This document shows positions 45,402-53,916 of a stretch of 64,000 nucleotides of DNA, piece by piece. The translations under genes and the position numbers were made by a program. The DNA is from Neptunicella sp048268085 (GTDB lineage Bacteria > Pseudomonadota > Gammaproteobacteria > Enterobacterales > Alteromonadaceae), in assembly GCF_048268085.1 (NCBI RefSeq), contig NZ_JBLWWF010000002.1:124001-188000 (forward strand), written 5' to 3'. A model generated the notes under the pieces. That model ran no database searches and was not told where the DNA came from. It worked only from the letters and a program-made list of their open reading frames with translations. How positions within the stretch are numbered: the first letter of the stretch is position 1; every line of letters starts with the position of its first letter.

Positions 45402-47375
45402 ATGCAATCCTCCGTAGTAAAAACGTCTAAAGCCAAACTCAATCCAGCGGTGTTTTATCCCGCTGCGATGATTATTTTTTTATTGAGTTTATTTGCCGCC
45501 TTGTTTCCACATACAGCTAAAAGCCTGTTTGCCACGATTCAGGCCACGATAATTAGCAATGCCAGCTGGTTTTATGTGCTCAGCGTGGCAATCATTCTGG
45601 TATCAGTGGTCTATCTGGGTATTTCTCGCTATGGAGAAATTAAATTGGGACCGGACCACTCCACCCCCAAATATAACCAGCTAACCTGGCTATCCATGCT
45701 GTTTTCTGCGGGAATGGGGATAGGATTGATGTTTTTTGGGGTCGCGGAGCCAGTCATGCACTTTTTATCCCCGCCGACTGCAGATCCTGCAACTCTTGAA
45801 GCCGCCCGTCAGGCCATGTTAATGACATTTTTTCACTGGGGATTACATGCGTGGGGGATCTACGCAGTCGTCGCATTAATGCTGGCATTTTTTGCTTATC
45901 GACATAATCTGCCACTCACATTACGCTCTGCACTTTACCCATTAATTGGGGAAAAAATATATGGCCCCATTGGGCATATGGTCGATATTTTTGCCGTAAT
46001 TGGTACAGTATTTGGTGTCGCAACGTCATTGGGGTTTGGTGCCGCCCAAGTTAATTCAGGCTTACATTATCTGTATAACCTGCCAATCAATATTAATATG
46101 CAGATCATGATTGTTATCCTGATTAGCTTAATGGCGGTAGCCTCTGTGGCATCTGGTCTGGATAAAGGAGTAAGACGACTCTCTGAATTAAATATGGTGC
46201 TTGCAGCTGCACTGGTTTTATTAATTTTAGCCTTGGGTAGTACGGTATTTTTATTAGAAGCTTTTGTACAAAATACTGGCGCTTATCTGTCAAATTTAGT
46301 CAGTAATACCTTTAATTTATTTGCTTATGATAAAACCGACTGGATAGGCGGCTGGACTATTTTCTATTGGGGCTGGTGGCTAGCTTGGGCGCCTTTTGTG
46401 GGATTGTTTATTGCTAAAATTTCCCGCGGTCGCACCATTAGAGAATTTATTTTAGGTGTGTTACTCGTACCCACCACCTTTACCTTATTGTGGATGACCG
46501 TATTTGGTAATTCGGCTATTGAATTAATTTTTAATCAAGGCTTCACCGAGTTGGGTCAAGCGGTACAAAACGACACTGCCTCCGCGTTATTCCATTTTTT
46601 AGAATATTTTCCCATGGCTAGCTTTTTATCCGGTATTGCCATATTGATGGTCATGGTATTTTTTGTCACCTCGGCGGATTCTGGCTCATTAGTTGTCGAT
46701 ATGTTGTGTTCGAACGGTGAAACCAATACTCCGGTTTGGCAGCGCATTTTCTGGGCCTCAATAGCAGGGATTGTCGCCATTGCCCTGATGTTAGCCGATG
46801 GTCTGGAAGCCCTGCAAACCATGACTATCGCCAGTGCCCTGCCCTTTACGTTAGTACTAATGTTAGGACTGGTTGGCTTATTTAAAGCACTGCGTATTGA
46901 CGTATTTAAACGCAACAGTCTCAGCGCAACGAGTGTCGCCCATGGGATGGCGGTAACGACACAAGACTGGCGAAAACGGCTCAATAATATCGTCGATTTC
47001 CCTGCCCATAATGCAGTAAAAGAATTTATTCAACATACTGTTCAGGCGGCGTTACGTGATGTTGCCAGCGAACTGGAGAAAAAAGGACTGACCGTTGAGG
47101 TCAATATGCCTGACGAGCAAAGCTGTGTATTGCAGGTAATGCATGGTGATGAGATTGATTTTACCTATGGCGTATACTGCCAACAACATCTTCAGCCTGA
47201 TTATATTAATCCTGATGACAACGCTGATGTAAACTCAAAATATTATCGTGCTGAAGTACATCTGCGAGAAGGTGGTCAAGACTACGATCTGATGGGCTGG
47301 TCAAAAATTGAAGTGATCAACGATATTCTGGAGCAATATCAAAAGCACCTGCATTTTTTACATTTATTACGTTGA
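45402..47375 (+). CDS. BCCT-family betaine/choline/carnitine-type transporter
   Basis: A 657-residue protein with twelve expected membrane segments (about 15-510) and a C-terminal cytoplasmic domain of about 145 residues, as in BetT-like members. The family signature is WTIFYWGWWLAWAPFVGLFIAKISRGRTIREF, with GMGIGLMFFGVAEP earlier. Members take up glycine betaine, choline, carnitine or DMSP using ion gradients. The long tail with an osmosensing-type role is known for some BCCT carriers. The substrate cannot be read from sequence. Confidence 0.93.
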   Translation: MQSSVVKTSKAKLNPAVFYPAAMIIFLLSLFAALFPHTAKSLFATIQATIISNASWFYVLSVAIILVSVVYLGISRYGEIKLGPDHSTPKYNQLTWLSMLFSAGMGIGLMFFGVAEPVMHFLSPPTADPATLEAARQAMLMTFFHWGLHAWGIYAVVALMLAFFAYRHNLPLTLRSALYPLIGEKIYGPIGHMVDIFAVIGTVFGVATSLGFGAAQVNSGLHYLYNLPININMQIMIVILISLMAVASVASGLDKGVRRLSELNMVLAAALVLLILALGSTVFLLEAFVQNTGAYLSNLVSNTFNLFAYDKTDWIGGWTIFYWGWWLAWAPFVGLFIAKISRGRTIREFILGVLLVPTTFTLLWMTVFGNSAIELIFNQGFTELGQAVQNDTASALFHFLEYFPMASFLSGIAILMVMVFFVTSADSGSLVVDMLCSNGETNTPVWQRIFWASIAGIVAIALMLADGLEALQTMTIASALPFTLVLMLGLVGLFKALRIDVFKRNSLSATSVAHGMAVTTQDWRKRLNNIVDFPAHNAVKEFIQHTVQAALRDVASELEKKGLTVEVNMPDEQSCVLQVMHGDEIDFTYGVYCQQHLQPDYINPDDNADVNSKYYRAEVHLREGGQDYDLMGWSKIEVINDILEQYQKHLHFLHLLR

Positions 47376-47443
47376 GTACATTAGCCATCCTGTGCGACAC
47401 CAAGCATACAGCGAAAAACAAGGCTAATATTCTTCGTTAACTT

Positions 47444-47502
47444 TAATATTGAGGGACGAATGATCGAAAGATTGATGTTTCGATCTTTCGTTCCTCATAT
47501 TA
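47444..47502. repeat. Long near-perfect inverted repeat (hairpin)
   Basis: The outer arms 47451-47460 and 47487-47496 pair over 10 bases (one G-T), a single T-T mismatch follows (47461/47486), then 47462-47469 and 47478-47485 pair over 8 bases around an 8-base loop. TAATAT (47444-47449) and ATATTA (47497-47502) extend it with one bulged T. No T tract follows. It may end the BCCT transcript or be a mobile repeat. Confidence 0.6.
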
Positions 47503-47663
47503 ACCGCTAAAACTGGTTTTCAGCAGTTGGGTTATCCCTCATTCGCTACTGATTATTCCCAGCCCCTATAACCTTCAACAAGTTGTAATAGCTTAAGTTT
47601 TTTGTAACTCAACAGCTTTAAAGTTATGCTGAGGCACATGTTTATTTGTCAATGTAATGAGCC

Positions 47664-48650
47664 ATGAAAGTCCTGTTTATTGGTGGTACCGGCAATATCA
47701 GTATGGCAGTTAGCCAAGCCTGTGTTGCACAGGGTCACGAACTGTATTTACTTAATCGCGGACAACGCAAGGTTAACTTGTCCGGTGCACACTTTATCGT
47801 CGGGGATATAAACAGCCCTCAAACCCAAACGGAACTGGCAGACTATCAATGGGATGTGGTGGTTAACTGGATTGCCTTCACCCAACAGGATGTCGAACAG
47901 GATATTCAGCTCTTTAGTGGGCGCACCAAACAATATGTTTTTATCAGTTCAGCGTCCTGTTACCAGAAACCGGGCACTTCGCCGTTTATTACCGAATCAA
48001 CGCCACTGTGTAATCCATTTTGGCAATATTCGCGGGATAAAATTGCAGGTGAAGACGCCCTGACAAAAGCGTATCGAGAACAGGGTTTTCCGATGTGTAT
48101 TGTCCGCCCATCTCTGACTTACGACACGGTAATTCCTGTGCCTTTTGGTGGCTGGACGGAGTTTAATGTGGTCGAACGTTTAAAGCAGGGAAAACCGATT
48201 ATTGTCCAAGGTGATGGAACTTCGCTGTTTACAATTACCCATGCCAGTGATTTTGCTAAAGGTTTTACCGGTTTATTGGGTCATCCGCAGAGCATTGGTC
48301 ATGCGTTTCACATTACCAGCGATGAAAGTTTGAGCTGGGATCAAATCAACCTCGCATTGGCCGATGCAGTAGGGGTAACACCTAATCTATTGCATATCCC
48401 GTCTGATTTTATTGCCCGAGTTGATCCCGACTATGCCGGTACCTTATTGGGTGACAAATCACATAGCGTGATTTTTGATAACAGCAAAATCAAACAATTT
48501 GTACCGGAGTTTTGCGCCACCATTCCCTTTGCCAAAGGAATTAAACAAACCATTGAGTGGTTTAAGCAACAACCGGATCGACAGATAATTAACCCGCACA
48601 CTGAAGCCAGAATGGAGCGTATTATTCAGGCCTATCAAAAATGCGGTTAA
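47664..48650 (+). CDS. NAD-dependent epimerase/dehydratase-family protein (extended SDR)
   Basis: A 328-residue extended SDR. The N-terminal cofactor motif is GGTGNISMAV, an atypical form of GxxGxxG. The middle has FISSASCYQKPG where UDP-sugar epimerases have SSS and a later YxxxK; here YSRDKIAGE supplies Tyr and Lys. The C-terminal part has a HASDFAKGFTGLL substrate-domain motif. It resembles the CSP41-like and isoflavone-reductase-like branch more than true sugar epimerases. The substrate is unknown. It stands alone between the BCCT gene and the SSF-kinase gene. Confidence 0.85.
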   Translation: MKVLFIGGTGNISMAVSQACVAQGHELYLLNRGQRKVNLSGAHFIVGDINSPQTQTELADYQWDVVVNWIAFTQQDVEQDIQLFSGRTKQYVFISSASCYQKPGTSPFITESTPLCNPFWQYSRDKIAGEDALTKAYREQGFPMCIVRPSLTYDTVIPVPFGGWTEFNVVERLKQGKPIIVQGDGTSLFTITHASDFAKGFTGLLGHPQSIGHAFHITSDESLSWDQINLALADAVGVTPNLLHIPSDFIARVDPDYAGTLLGDKSHSVIFDNSKIKQFVPEFCATIPFAKGIKQTIEWFKQQPDRQIINPHTEARMERIIQAYQKCG

Positions 48651-48685
48651 TTTTACCTGAATAATGCTGCCAGGAAGCCATAACA

Positions 48686-51600
48686 ATGTTTAGCATCTGG
48701 TCTCTCACGCTAGTGGCTGTCGGCTTTTTAGTCATGTTATTTGCCATTGGGTTTTGGGGTGACCGCTTTCATCCCACAACACGACAACGGCCTATTATTT
48801 ACAGCTTGGCGCTCGGTGTGCACTGCACATCCTGGGCGTTTTACGGCACCACCACCCAATCGGCCACTTATGGCTGGGCGTTTACGCCGACCTATATGGG
48901 CAGTATTGCCTTGTTTGTGTTTGGCTATCCGATACTGCAAAAGATTATTCGTTTATGCCAGCAACATAATATTAGTTCAGTAGCCGATTTTATTAGCCAT
49001 CAATATGGTAAATCTCATTTTATTGCGGCATTTGTTACCCTGATTTGTTTTATTGGGGTACTGCCTTATACCGCATTACAGCTCGATGCAGTGACTGCCA
49101 GCGTTAACGTATTGACCACCAATGAAACCCAATGGCCGGGTGGTGTGAGTTTTTATGTGGCGGTATTGATGGCGATATTTGCCATTTTATTTGGAACCCG
49201 TAGCTTAAGCCTGACTGAAAAACATCCTGGATTGATGTTGGCAATCGCCTTTGAGTCGATAGTTAAGTTACTGGCGTTTTTGATCATCGGTTTATTTGTC
49301 TGTTACTTTCTGTTTGACGGCGTACTGGATTTACTTGGCAAAGCACAACTCCATACCGAATCAAAACAAGTATTATCCAATGCCTCTGCGCCTTGGGTGT
49401 ATTTAAGCCACATGCTGTTAGGTTTTTGCTCGATGTTCTGCTTGCCTCGCCAATTTCATATCAACTATGTCGAGAATAATGGTGAACAGGAACTGCGCAC
49501 CGCACGCTGGTTGTTCCCTGTTTATTTGTTAGCGATCAATTTGTTTGTGTTACCCATCGCATTAGGCGGAAAAATATTACTCGCTGATGCCAGTCCAGAC
49601 AGTTACGTAATGGCTTTACCCATGCTATCCGATAACCCCTGGATGGCAATGACAGTCTTTATTGGTGGATTGTCTGCGGCATCCAGTATGGTCATCGTCG
49701 CCACATTAGCGATGGGTATTATGATGGCCAATAACCTGATTACACCATTGTGGCTAAAATGGCGTTTTAGAGCAGATCAACAACAAGTATTAACCAAACA
49801 CAGTCTGTTAAATATCCGTCGTACTACGGTGTTATTGGTAGTCGGTCTTGCCTATTTGTATTATCAGTATCTAAGTCGTACAGCACCACTGGTTAATAGC
49901 GGCATCATTGCCATGGCGTTACTGGCGCAATTAGTCCCCAGTTTATTGTTAGGCATGTACTGGAAGCGAAGCCGCGAGTCTGCTGCTATCAGTGGCATTA
50001 TTACCGGTTGTGTCTGTTGGTGCGTTTATCTTTTGTGGCCCAGTGTTAAATCTACCTACTATTTTGAAGACATTCCTACTGATCTGGCGTTAAGTCAGGG
50101 AGTGTATTTAAGTCTTGCGGTTAATACGCTATGTCACATACTGGTTAGCATACTTGCGTTTACCCGCCCGCAAGATAAGTCGTTTGGCACAGATGAACAT
50201 CAGCCGCCCCTGCTATCGGCGATTAAAATATCGGCGTTACTGGCCATTACTCAAAAAGTATTCGCTGCTGAACAACAACAAAAATTACAAGACCAAATCA
50301 GCCAAGACGATTTGAACGGCTTTGCCAGTGATCAGTTGATTAGCAAAATAGAAATTGAACTAGCCGCTCACGTCGGAACCGCTAGTGCGCGAATTTTGTT
50401 ATCGGCCATCACCGAGCAACAGCAAGTACCATTAGAACAACTGGTTGGGCTGGTGGAAGAAGCCAGTCAAAGTTATCAGTTTAATCATGAGTTATTGCAA
50501 TCATCCGTCGAACATATTGATCAGGGGATCAGTGTGGTAGATCGCAACCTCAAGTTACTGGCATGGAACCAGCGTTATATTCAACTATTTAATTATCCTG
50601 ACGGGTTTATTAGAGCCGGATTACCGATACAGGAACTGCTGCGTTTTAATGCTCAGCGAGGACTATTCGGCACTAATAAAAATGTTGAACAAGAAGTAGA
50701 AAAACGCATTGAGTATCTGCAACAAGGTAGCAGCTATAAATATCTGCGCAGCCAGCCTGATGGACGGGTCATTGAACTACAAGGCAATCCCATGCCCGGT
50801 GGCGGCTTTGTTACCACTTATAGCGATATGACCGATTACGTAAAAACCCAGCAACAATTGCAAGAGGCCAAAGACCATTTGGAAGTTCGGGTAACTGAGC
50901 GCACCGAGCAGTTGCAACGGGTCAATCAGGCATTGGAACTGGCCAAGCAAGATGCCGAAAAAGCCAATGATAGTAAAACCAAATTTTTGGCCGCTGCCGG
51001 GCATGATCTCATGCAACCTTTTAATGCCGCCACTTTGTTTGGCAGTATGATTGAGCAACAAAGTGGTGATACGCAAATTAAAACCATGGCCAGTAGCTTG
51101 TTGCAATCTCTGAACAATGCTGAGGAACTGCTCGGAATGTTGCTGGATATGACCAAATTGGAATCGGGTGTTCTAACCAGCAATATTCAGCCCTTTCGAC
51201 TGGATGATATATTACAGCCACTGGTCCGGGAGTTTTCATTGCTGGCACAACAAAAGGGGTTAGCGTTAATTTATGTTAAGACCCAAGTGTATGTGCAATC
51301 GGACAAAAAGCTTTTACGTCGGGTGCTGCAAAATTTGCTATCAAATGCCATCCGTTATACCCAGCAGGGCAAAGTGTTAGTTGGTGTCAGACGTTCGAAA
51401 CAACAGTTACAGGTACAAATATGCGATACCGGGCTCGGTATTGCCAAGCATCAACAACAGGAAATTTTTAACGAGTTCCATCAACTCGACCAGCATAATA
51501 GACAAGGCTTGGGACTGGGTTTAACTATTGTGGAGCGGATCTGCACGCTGTTACATCATCCAGTTAAAATTCGTTCGGAATTAGGCCGTGGAACCTGTTT

Positions 51601-52045
51601 TTCAGTGTGTATGCCTGTCGCGACCACTCCCCCACCACCACAGCAGAGCAAACCCATAGAAATCAGCGAAAAAACCGTATTCCTGCGGCATAAACGGGTA
51701 TTGATTATCGATAATGAAGCACAAATACTCAACGCTATGAGCCAGTTGTTAAGCCAATGGGGGGCCGACGTACAAACCGCAATGGACTTACCACAAGCGC
51801 TCGCACCTGACATTGATATACCCGATTTGATGTTGGTGGATTATCATCTGGATCACAACGAGATCGGCATTGAGGTTGCCCGCACTTTGCAGCAACAATG
51901 GCAGAAAACCATTCCGACTATCGTTAATTCTGCCGACTACTCCGATACTATTCGAGAACAGGCAATTGACGCCGGCTTTGCCTTTTTGCATAAACCGGTT
52001 AAATCCGGCGCATTAAAACGCTTAATCAAGAAGCTGTTGGAATAA
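48686..52045 (+). CDS. SSF-fused hybrid histidine kinase, CrbS-like
   Basis: An 1119-residue membrane kinase. Residues 1 to about 490 form an SSF (sodium/solute symporter) domain of around 13 helices, as in CbrA and CrbS. A PAS_7-like segment (about 600-710) and coiled coil (about 715-755) follow. The H-box has His773 (AGHDLMQPFNAA), the N-box is near 882 (QNLLSNAIRYT), and G-boxes are CDTGLGIAKH and GLGLGLTIVERI. A C-terminal receiver carries Asp1052 (LVDYHLD). In Vibrio, CrbS with the regulator CrbR switches on acetate use (acs). A LuxR-type regulator gene on the opposite strand nearby (53144-53854) is the likely partner. An AGGAAG ribosome site supports the start. Confidence 0.92.
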   Translation: MFSIWSLTLVAVGFLVMLFAIGFWGDRFHPTTRQRPIIYSLALGVHCTSWAFYGTTTQSATYGWAFTPTYMGSIALFVFGYPILQKIIRLCQQHNISSVADFISHQYGKSHFIAAFVTLICFIGVLPYTALQLDAVTASVNVLTTNETQWPGGVSFYVAVLMAIFAILFGTRSLSLTEKHPGLMLAIAFESIVKLLAFLIIGLFVCYFLFDGVLDLLGKAQLHTESKQVLSNASAPWVYLSHMLLGFCSMFCLPRQFHINYVENNGEQELRTARWLFPVYLLAINLFVLPIALGGKILLADASPDSYVMALPMLSDNPWMAMTVFIGGLSAASSMVIVATLAMGIMMANNLITPLWLKWRFRADQQQVLTKHSLLNIRRTTVLLVVGLAYLYYQYLSRTAPLVNSGIIAMALLAQLVPSLLLGMYWKRSRESAAISGIITGCVCWCVYLLWPSVKSTYYFEDIPTDLALSQGVYLSLAVNTLCHILVSILAFTRPQDKSFGTDEHQPPLLSAIKISALLAITQKVFAAEQQQKLQDQISQDDLNGFASDQLISKIEIELAAHVGTASARILLSAITEQQQVPLEQLVGLVEEASQSYQFNHELLQSSVEHIDQGISVVDRNLKLLAWNQRYIQLFNYPDGFIRAGLPIQELLRFNAQRGLFGTNKNVEQEVEKRIEYLQQGSSYKYLRSQPDGRVIELQGNPMPGGGFVTTYSDMTDYVKTQQQLQEAKDHLEVRVTERTEQLQRVNQALELAKQDAEKANDSKTKFLAAAGHDLMQPFNAATLFGSMIEQQSGDTQIKTMASSLLQSLNNAEELLGMLLDMTKLESGVLTSNIQPFRLDDILQPLVREFSLLAQQKGLALIYVKTQVYVQSDKKLLRRVLQNLLSNAIRYTQQGKVLVGVRRSKQQLQVQICDTGLGIAKHQQQEIFNEFHQLDQHNRQGLGLGLTIVERICTLLHHPVKIRSELGRGTCFSVCMPVATTPPPPQQSKPIEISEKTVFLRHKRVLIIDNEAQILNAMSQLLSQWGADVQTAMDLPQALAPDIDIPDLMLVDYHLDHNEIGIEVARTLQQQWQKTIPTIVNSADYSDTIREQAIDAGFAFLHKPVKSGALKRLIKKLLE

Positions 52046-52086
52046 CCACGCCAGAATCGCACTAACTGAAAAAGCAGAGTTAATGG

Positions 52087-52794
52087 ATGAAATCTATTTA
52101 TCAGACAATGTGGCGAGACAGCCTGCCCAGCATTCGCAATAACCAGCTGGCACTGGATGGACTCATTGATGATCCCAAGGACCAACGTTATGGACTGACA
52201 CTGGTACTTAGGCCTAGTGATAAAATCAAGCAGCAATGCCAGCTATTATTGCAAACATTAAGGCAATTTGAGCCAGAACAATATTATTACCCGGCAGAGG
52301 ATATCCATATTACGCTGCTTTCAATAATATCTTGCTACGACGGTTTTCAGTTGCAACAAGTTAACCTATCTAACTACATCGAAATCATTAACCAAAGCGT
52401 GCAGTGTATTTCTCCCTTTCAACTCGATTTTAAAGGTATTACCACATCCAACGCCGGAGTCATGTTGCAAGGCTTCAACCATCAAGACACCCTCAACCAA
52501 TGTCGGCAAAACTTACGTCACAACTTAAAACACTCAACATTGCAGCAATCCGTCGACGCTCGCTATATTCTGCAAACTGCGCATTCCACCCTTATGCGTT
52601 TTCGTCACCCCCTCAACAATCCTGAGCGATTCATCCAGATTCTACAGGACTACAGAGAGACAGATTTTGGCCGATGTGAAATCGCACAAATAGAGCTCGT
52701 GGGAACAGACTGGTATCACCGTAAAAAGCAGGTTACATTGATCAAAACGTTTGATTTACACCACGCATCATTAGGGAACGACTATGAATATTAA
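52087..52794 (+). CDS. 2H phosphoesterase (2'-5' RNA ligase/LigT-like)
   Basis: A 235-residue protein with the two H-x-S/T-x motifs of the 2H phosphoesterase superfamily: HITL at 74-77 and HSTL at 166-169. This spacing fits the LigT/CPDase fold, in which the two His form the active site for cyclic phosphate or 2'-5' bonds in RNA or nucleotides. There is no signal peptide. It lies between the hybrid kinase and a GFA gene and overlaps the latter by 11 bases. The actual substrate is unknown. Confidence 0.8.
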   Translation: MKSIYQTMWRDSLPSIRNNQLALDGLIDDPKDQRYGLTLVLRPSDKIKQQCQLLLQTLRQFEPEQYYYPAEDIHITLLSIISCYDGFQLQQVNLSNYIEIINQSVQCISPFQLDFKGITTSNAGVMLQGFNHQDTLNQCRQNLRHNLKHSTLQQSVDARYILQTAHSTLMRFRHPLNNPERFIQILQDYRETDFGRCEIAQIELVGTDWYHRKKQVTLIKTFDLHHASLGNDYEY

Positions 52795-53131
52795 CGGCAG
52801 TTGTCATTGCGGCAATATAAAATATCAGGCTGAAGGTGAATTTGGCGATTTACTTTCCTGTAACTGCTCAATCTGCAGTAAGCGCGGCGCACTGCTGTGG
52901 TTTATTCCCCGTCCACAATTAACCATTTCAACTCCGGAACAGGATCTACAGAGCTATACCTTTAACACCCATAAAATAAAACACTATTTTTGTCCTAAAT
53001 GCGGCTGTGCCCCATTTGGTATTGGCAGTGATGGTAAAGGCAACGAAATGGCAGCCATTAATGCCCGTTGTGCAGATGATGTAGATTTATCGGAATTTAA
53101 AATCAATCATTTTGATGGAAAAAGTCTTTAA
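52784..53131 (+). CDS. GFA-family zinc protein
   Basis: A 115-residue protein of the glutathione-dependent formaldehyde-activating-like (GFA) family. Zinc-binding Cys are arranged as CHCG near the N-terminus, CNCSICS near residue 27, and CPKCGC near residue 68. Family members are often annotated as formaldehyde-activating enzymes, but most have no tested activity. It overlaps the 2H phosphoesterase gene by 11 bases, indicating co-expression. The stop is 12 bases from the end of the convergent regulator gene. Confidence 0.87.
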   Translation: MNINGSCHCGNIKYQAEGEFGDLLSCNCSICSKRGALLWFIPRPQLTISTPEQDLQSYTFNTHKIKHYFCPKCGCAPFGIGSDGKGNEMAAINARCADDVDLSEFKINHFDGKSL

Positions 53132-53143
53132 TATATAAATGCT

Positions 53144-53854
53144 TTATTCCCCCATGATCTGTCGAAATACCACCCCGGCTTGAGTACGATTAATGACCTC
53201 AAGCTTGCGTAATATGGCGGAAACGTGCTGCTTAATGGTCGTTTCCTGTACGTTGAGCTCAAAGGCGATTTGTTTATTTAACAAGCCATCGGCCAGCAGT
53301 TTTAACACTTTAAATTGATGTGGGGTAAGTTGCTCCAATTTACGCGCAAAACATTTGTCTTGCTCGTTATCCGTGTTGTCAATTAACGGTTTGATATCCT
53401 CTGGCAACCATTGTTCACCATCCAGTACTTGTTGCACGGCTTCAGCAATTAAATCCAGTGGTGCCGATTTGGGAATGTAGCCACTGGCACCAAAATCGAT
53501 CGCTCGTCGAATAATAGCCGGATTTTCCTCAGCCGAAACCATAATCACCAGCACACCGGGAAAGTTATTACGAATGGTAGATAGTCCGGTAAGCCCCTGA
53601 TTTCCTGGCATATTTAAATCCAGAAAGACCAATTCTATACTGTTGTTGCTTTCAAGCAGTGCTAGCGTATTGGGAAAATCAGCCGCTTCAAGAATATCGC
53701 TGCCTAAAACAGATTGAATAGCGTGCTGCATCGCTGCGCGAAACAGGGGATGATCATCAGCAATAATGACGCGAGCAGACATATTTTCTCTGGTAATGGA
53801 ATGAATTCCGTTACTATCCGGCAAGCGCTGATAATGTTCAAGACTGGATAACAT
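53144..53854 (-). CDS. LuxR-type response regulator, CrbR-like
   Basis: A 236-residue two-domain regulator. After a 24-residue leader the receiver begins (ARVIIADDHPLFR), with phospho-acceptor Asp79 of this start (FLDLNMPG). The C-terminal LuxR helix-turn-helix is LTPHQFKVLKLLADGLLNKQIAFELNVQETTIKQH. ATG at 53854 follows GGTGGAG by about eight bases; ATG at 53782 would give a 212-residue protein closer to the family norm but has only a weak site, so the start is open. It is a likely partner of the SSF-kinase at 48686, since CrbR proteins are of this type. Confidence 0.87.
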   Translation of the reverse strand: MLSSLEHYQRLPDSNGIHSITRENMSARVIIADDHPLFRAAMQHAIQSVLGSDILEAADFPNTLALLESNNSIELVFLDLNMPGNQGLTGLSTIRNNFPGVLVIMVSAEENPAIIRRAIDFGASGYIPKSAPLDLIAEAVQQVLDGEQWLPEDIKPLIDNTDNEQDKCFARKLEQLTPHQFKVLKLLADGLLNKQIAFELNVQETTIKQHVSAILRKLEVINRTQAGVVFRQIMGE

Positions 53855-53877
53855 AAAATTAACTCCACCCGACTAAC

Positions 53878-53899
53878 AAAAAAGGCGGCCTAAGCCGCC
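53878..53899 (-). terminator. Intrinsic terminator after the second TonB receptor gene
   Basis: GGCGGC (53884-53889) pairs with GCCGCC (53894-53899) around CTAA. On the minus strand it is followed by six T. It lies 18 bases past the receptor stop and should insulate the regulator gene downstream. Confidence 0.9.
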
Positions 53900-53916
53900 T
53901 CCACACTCACTAGGTT

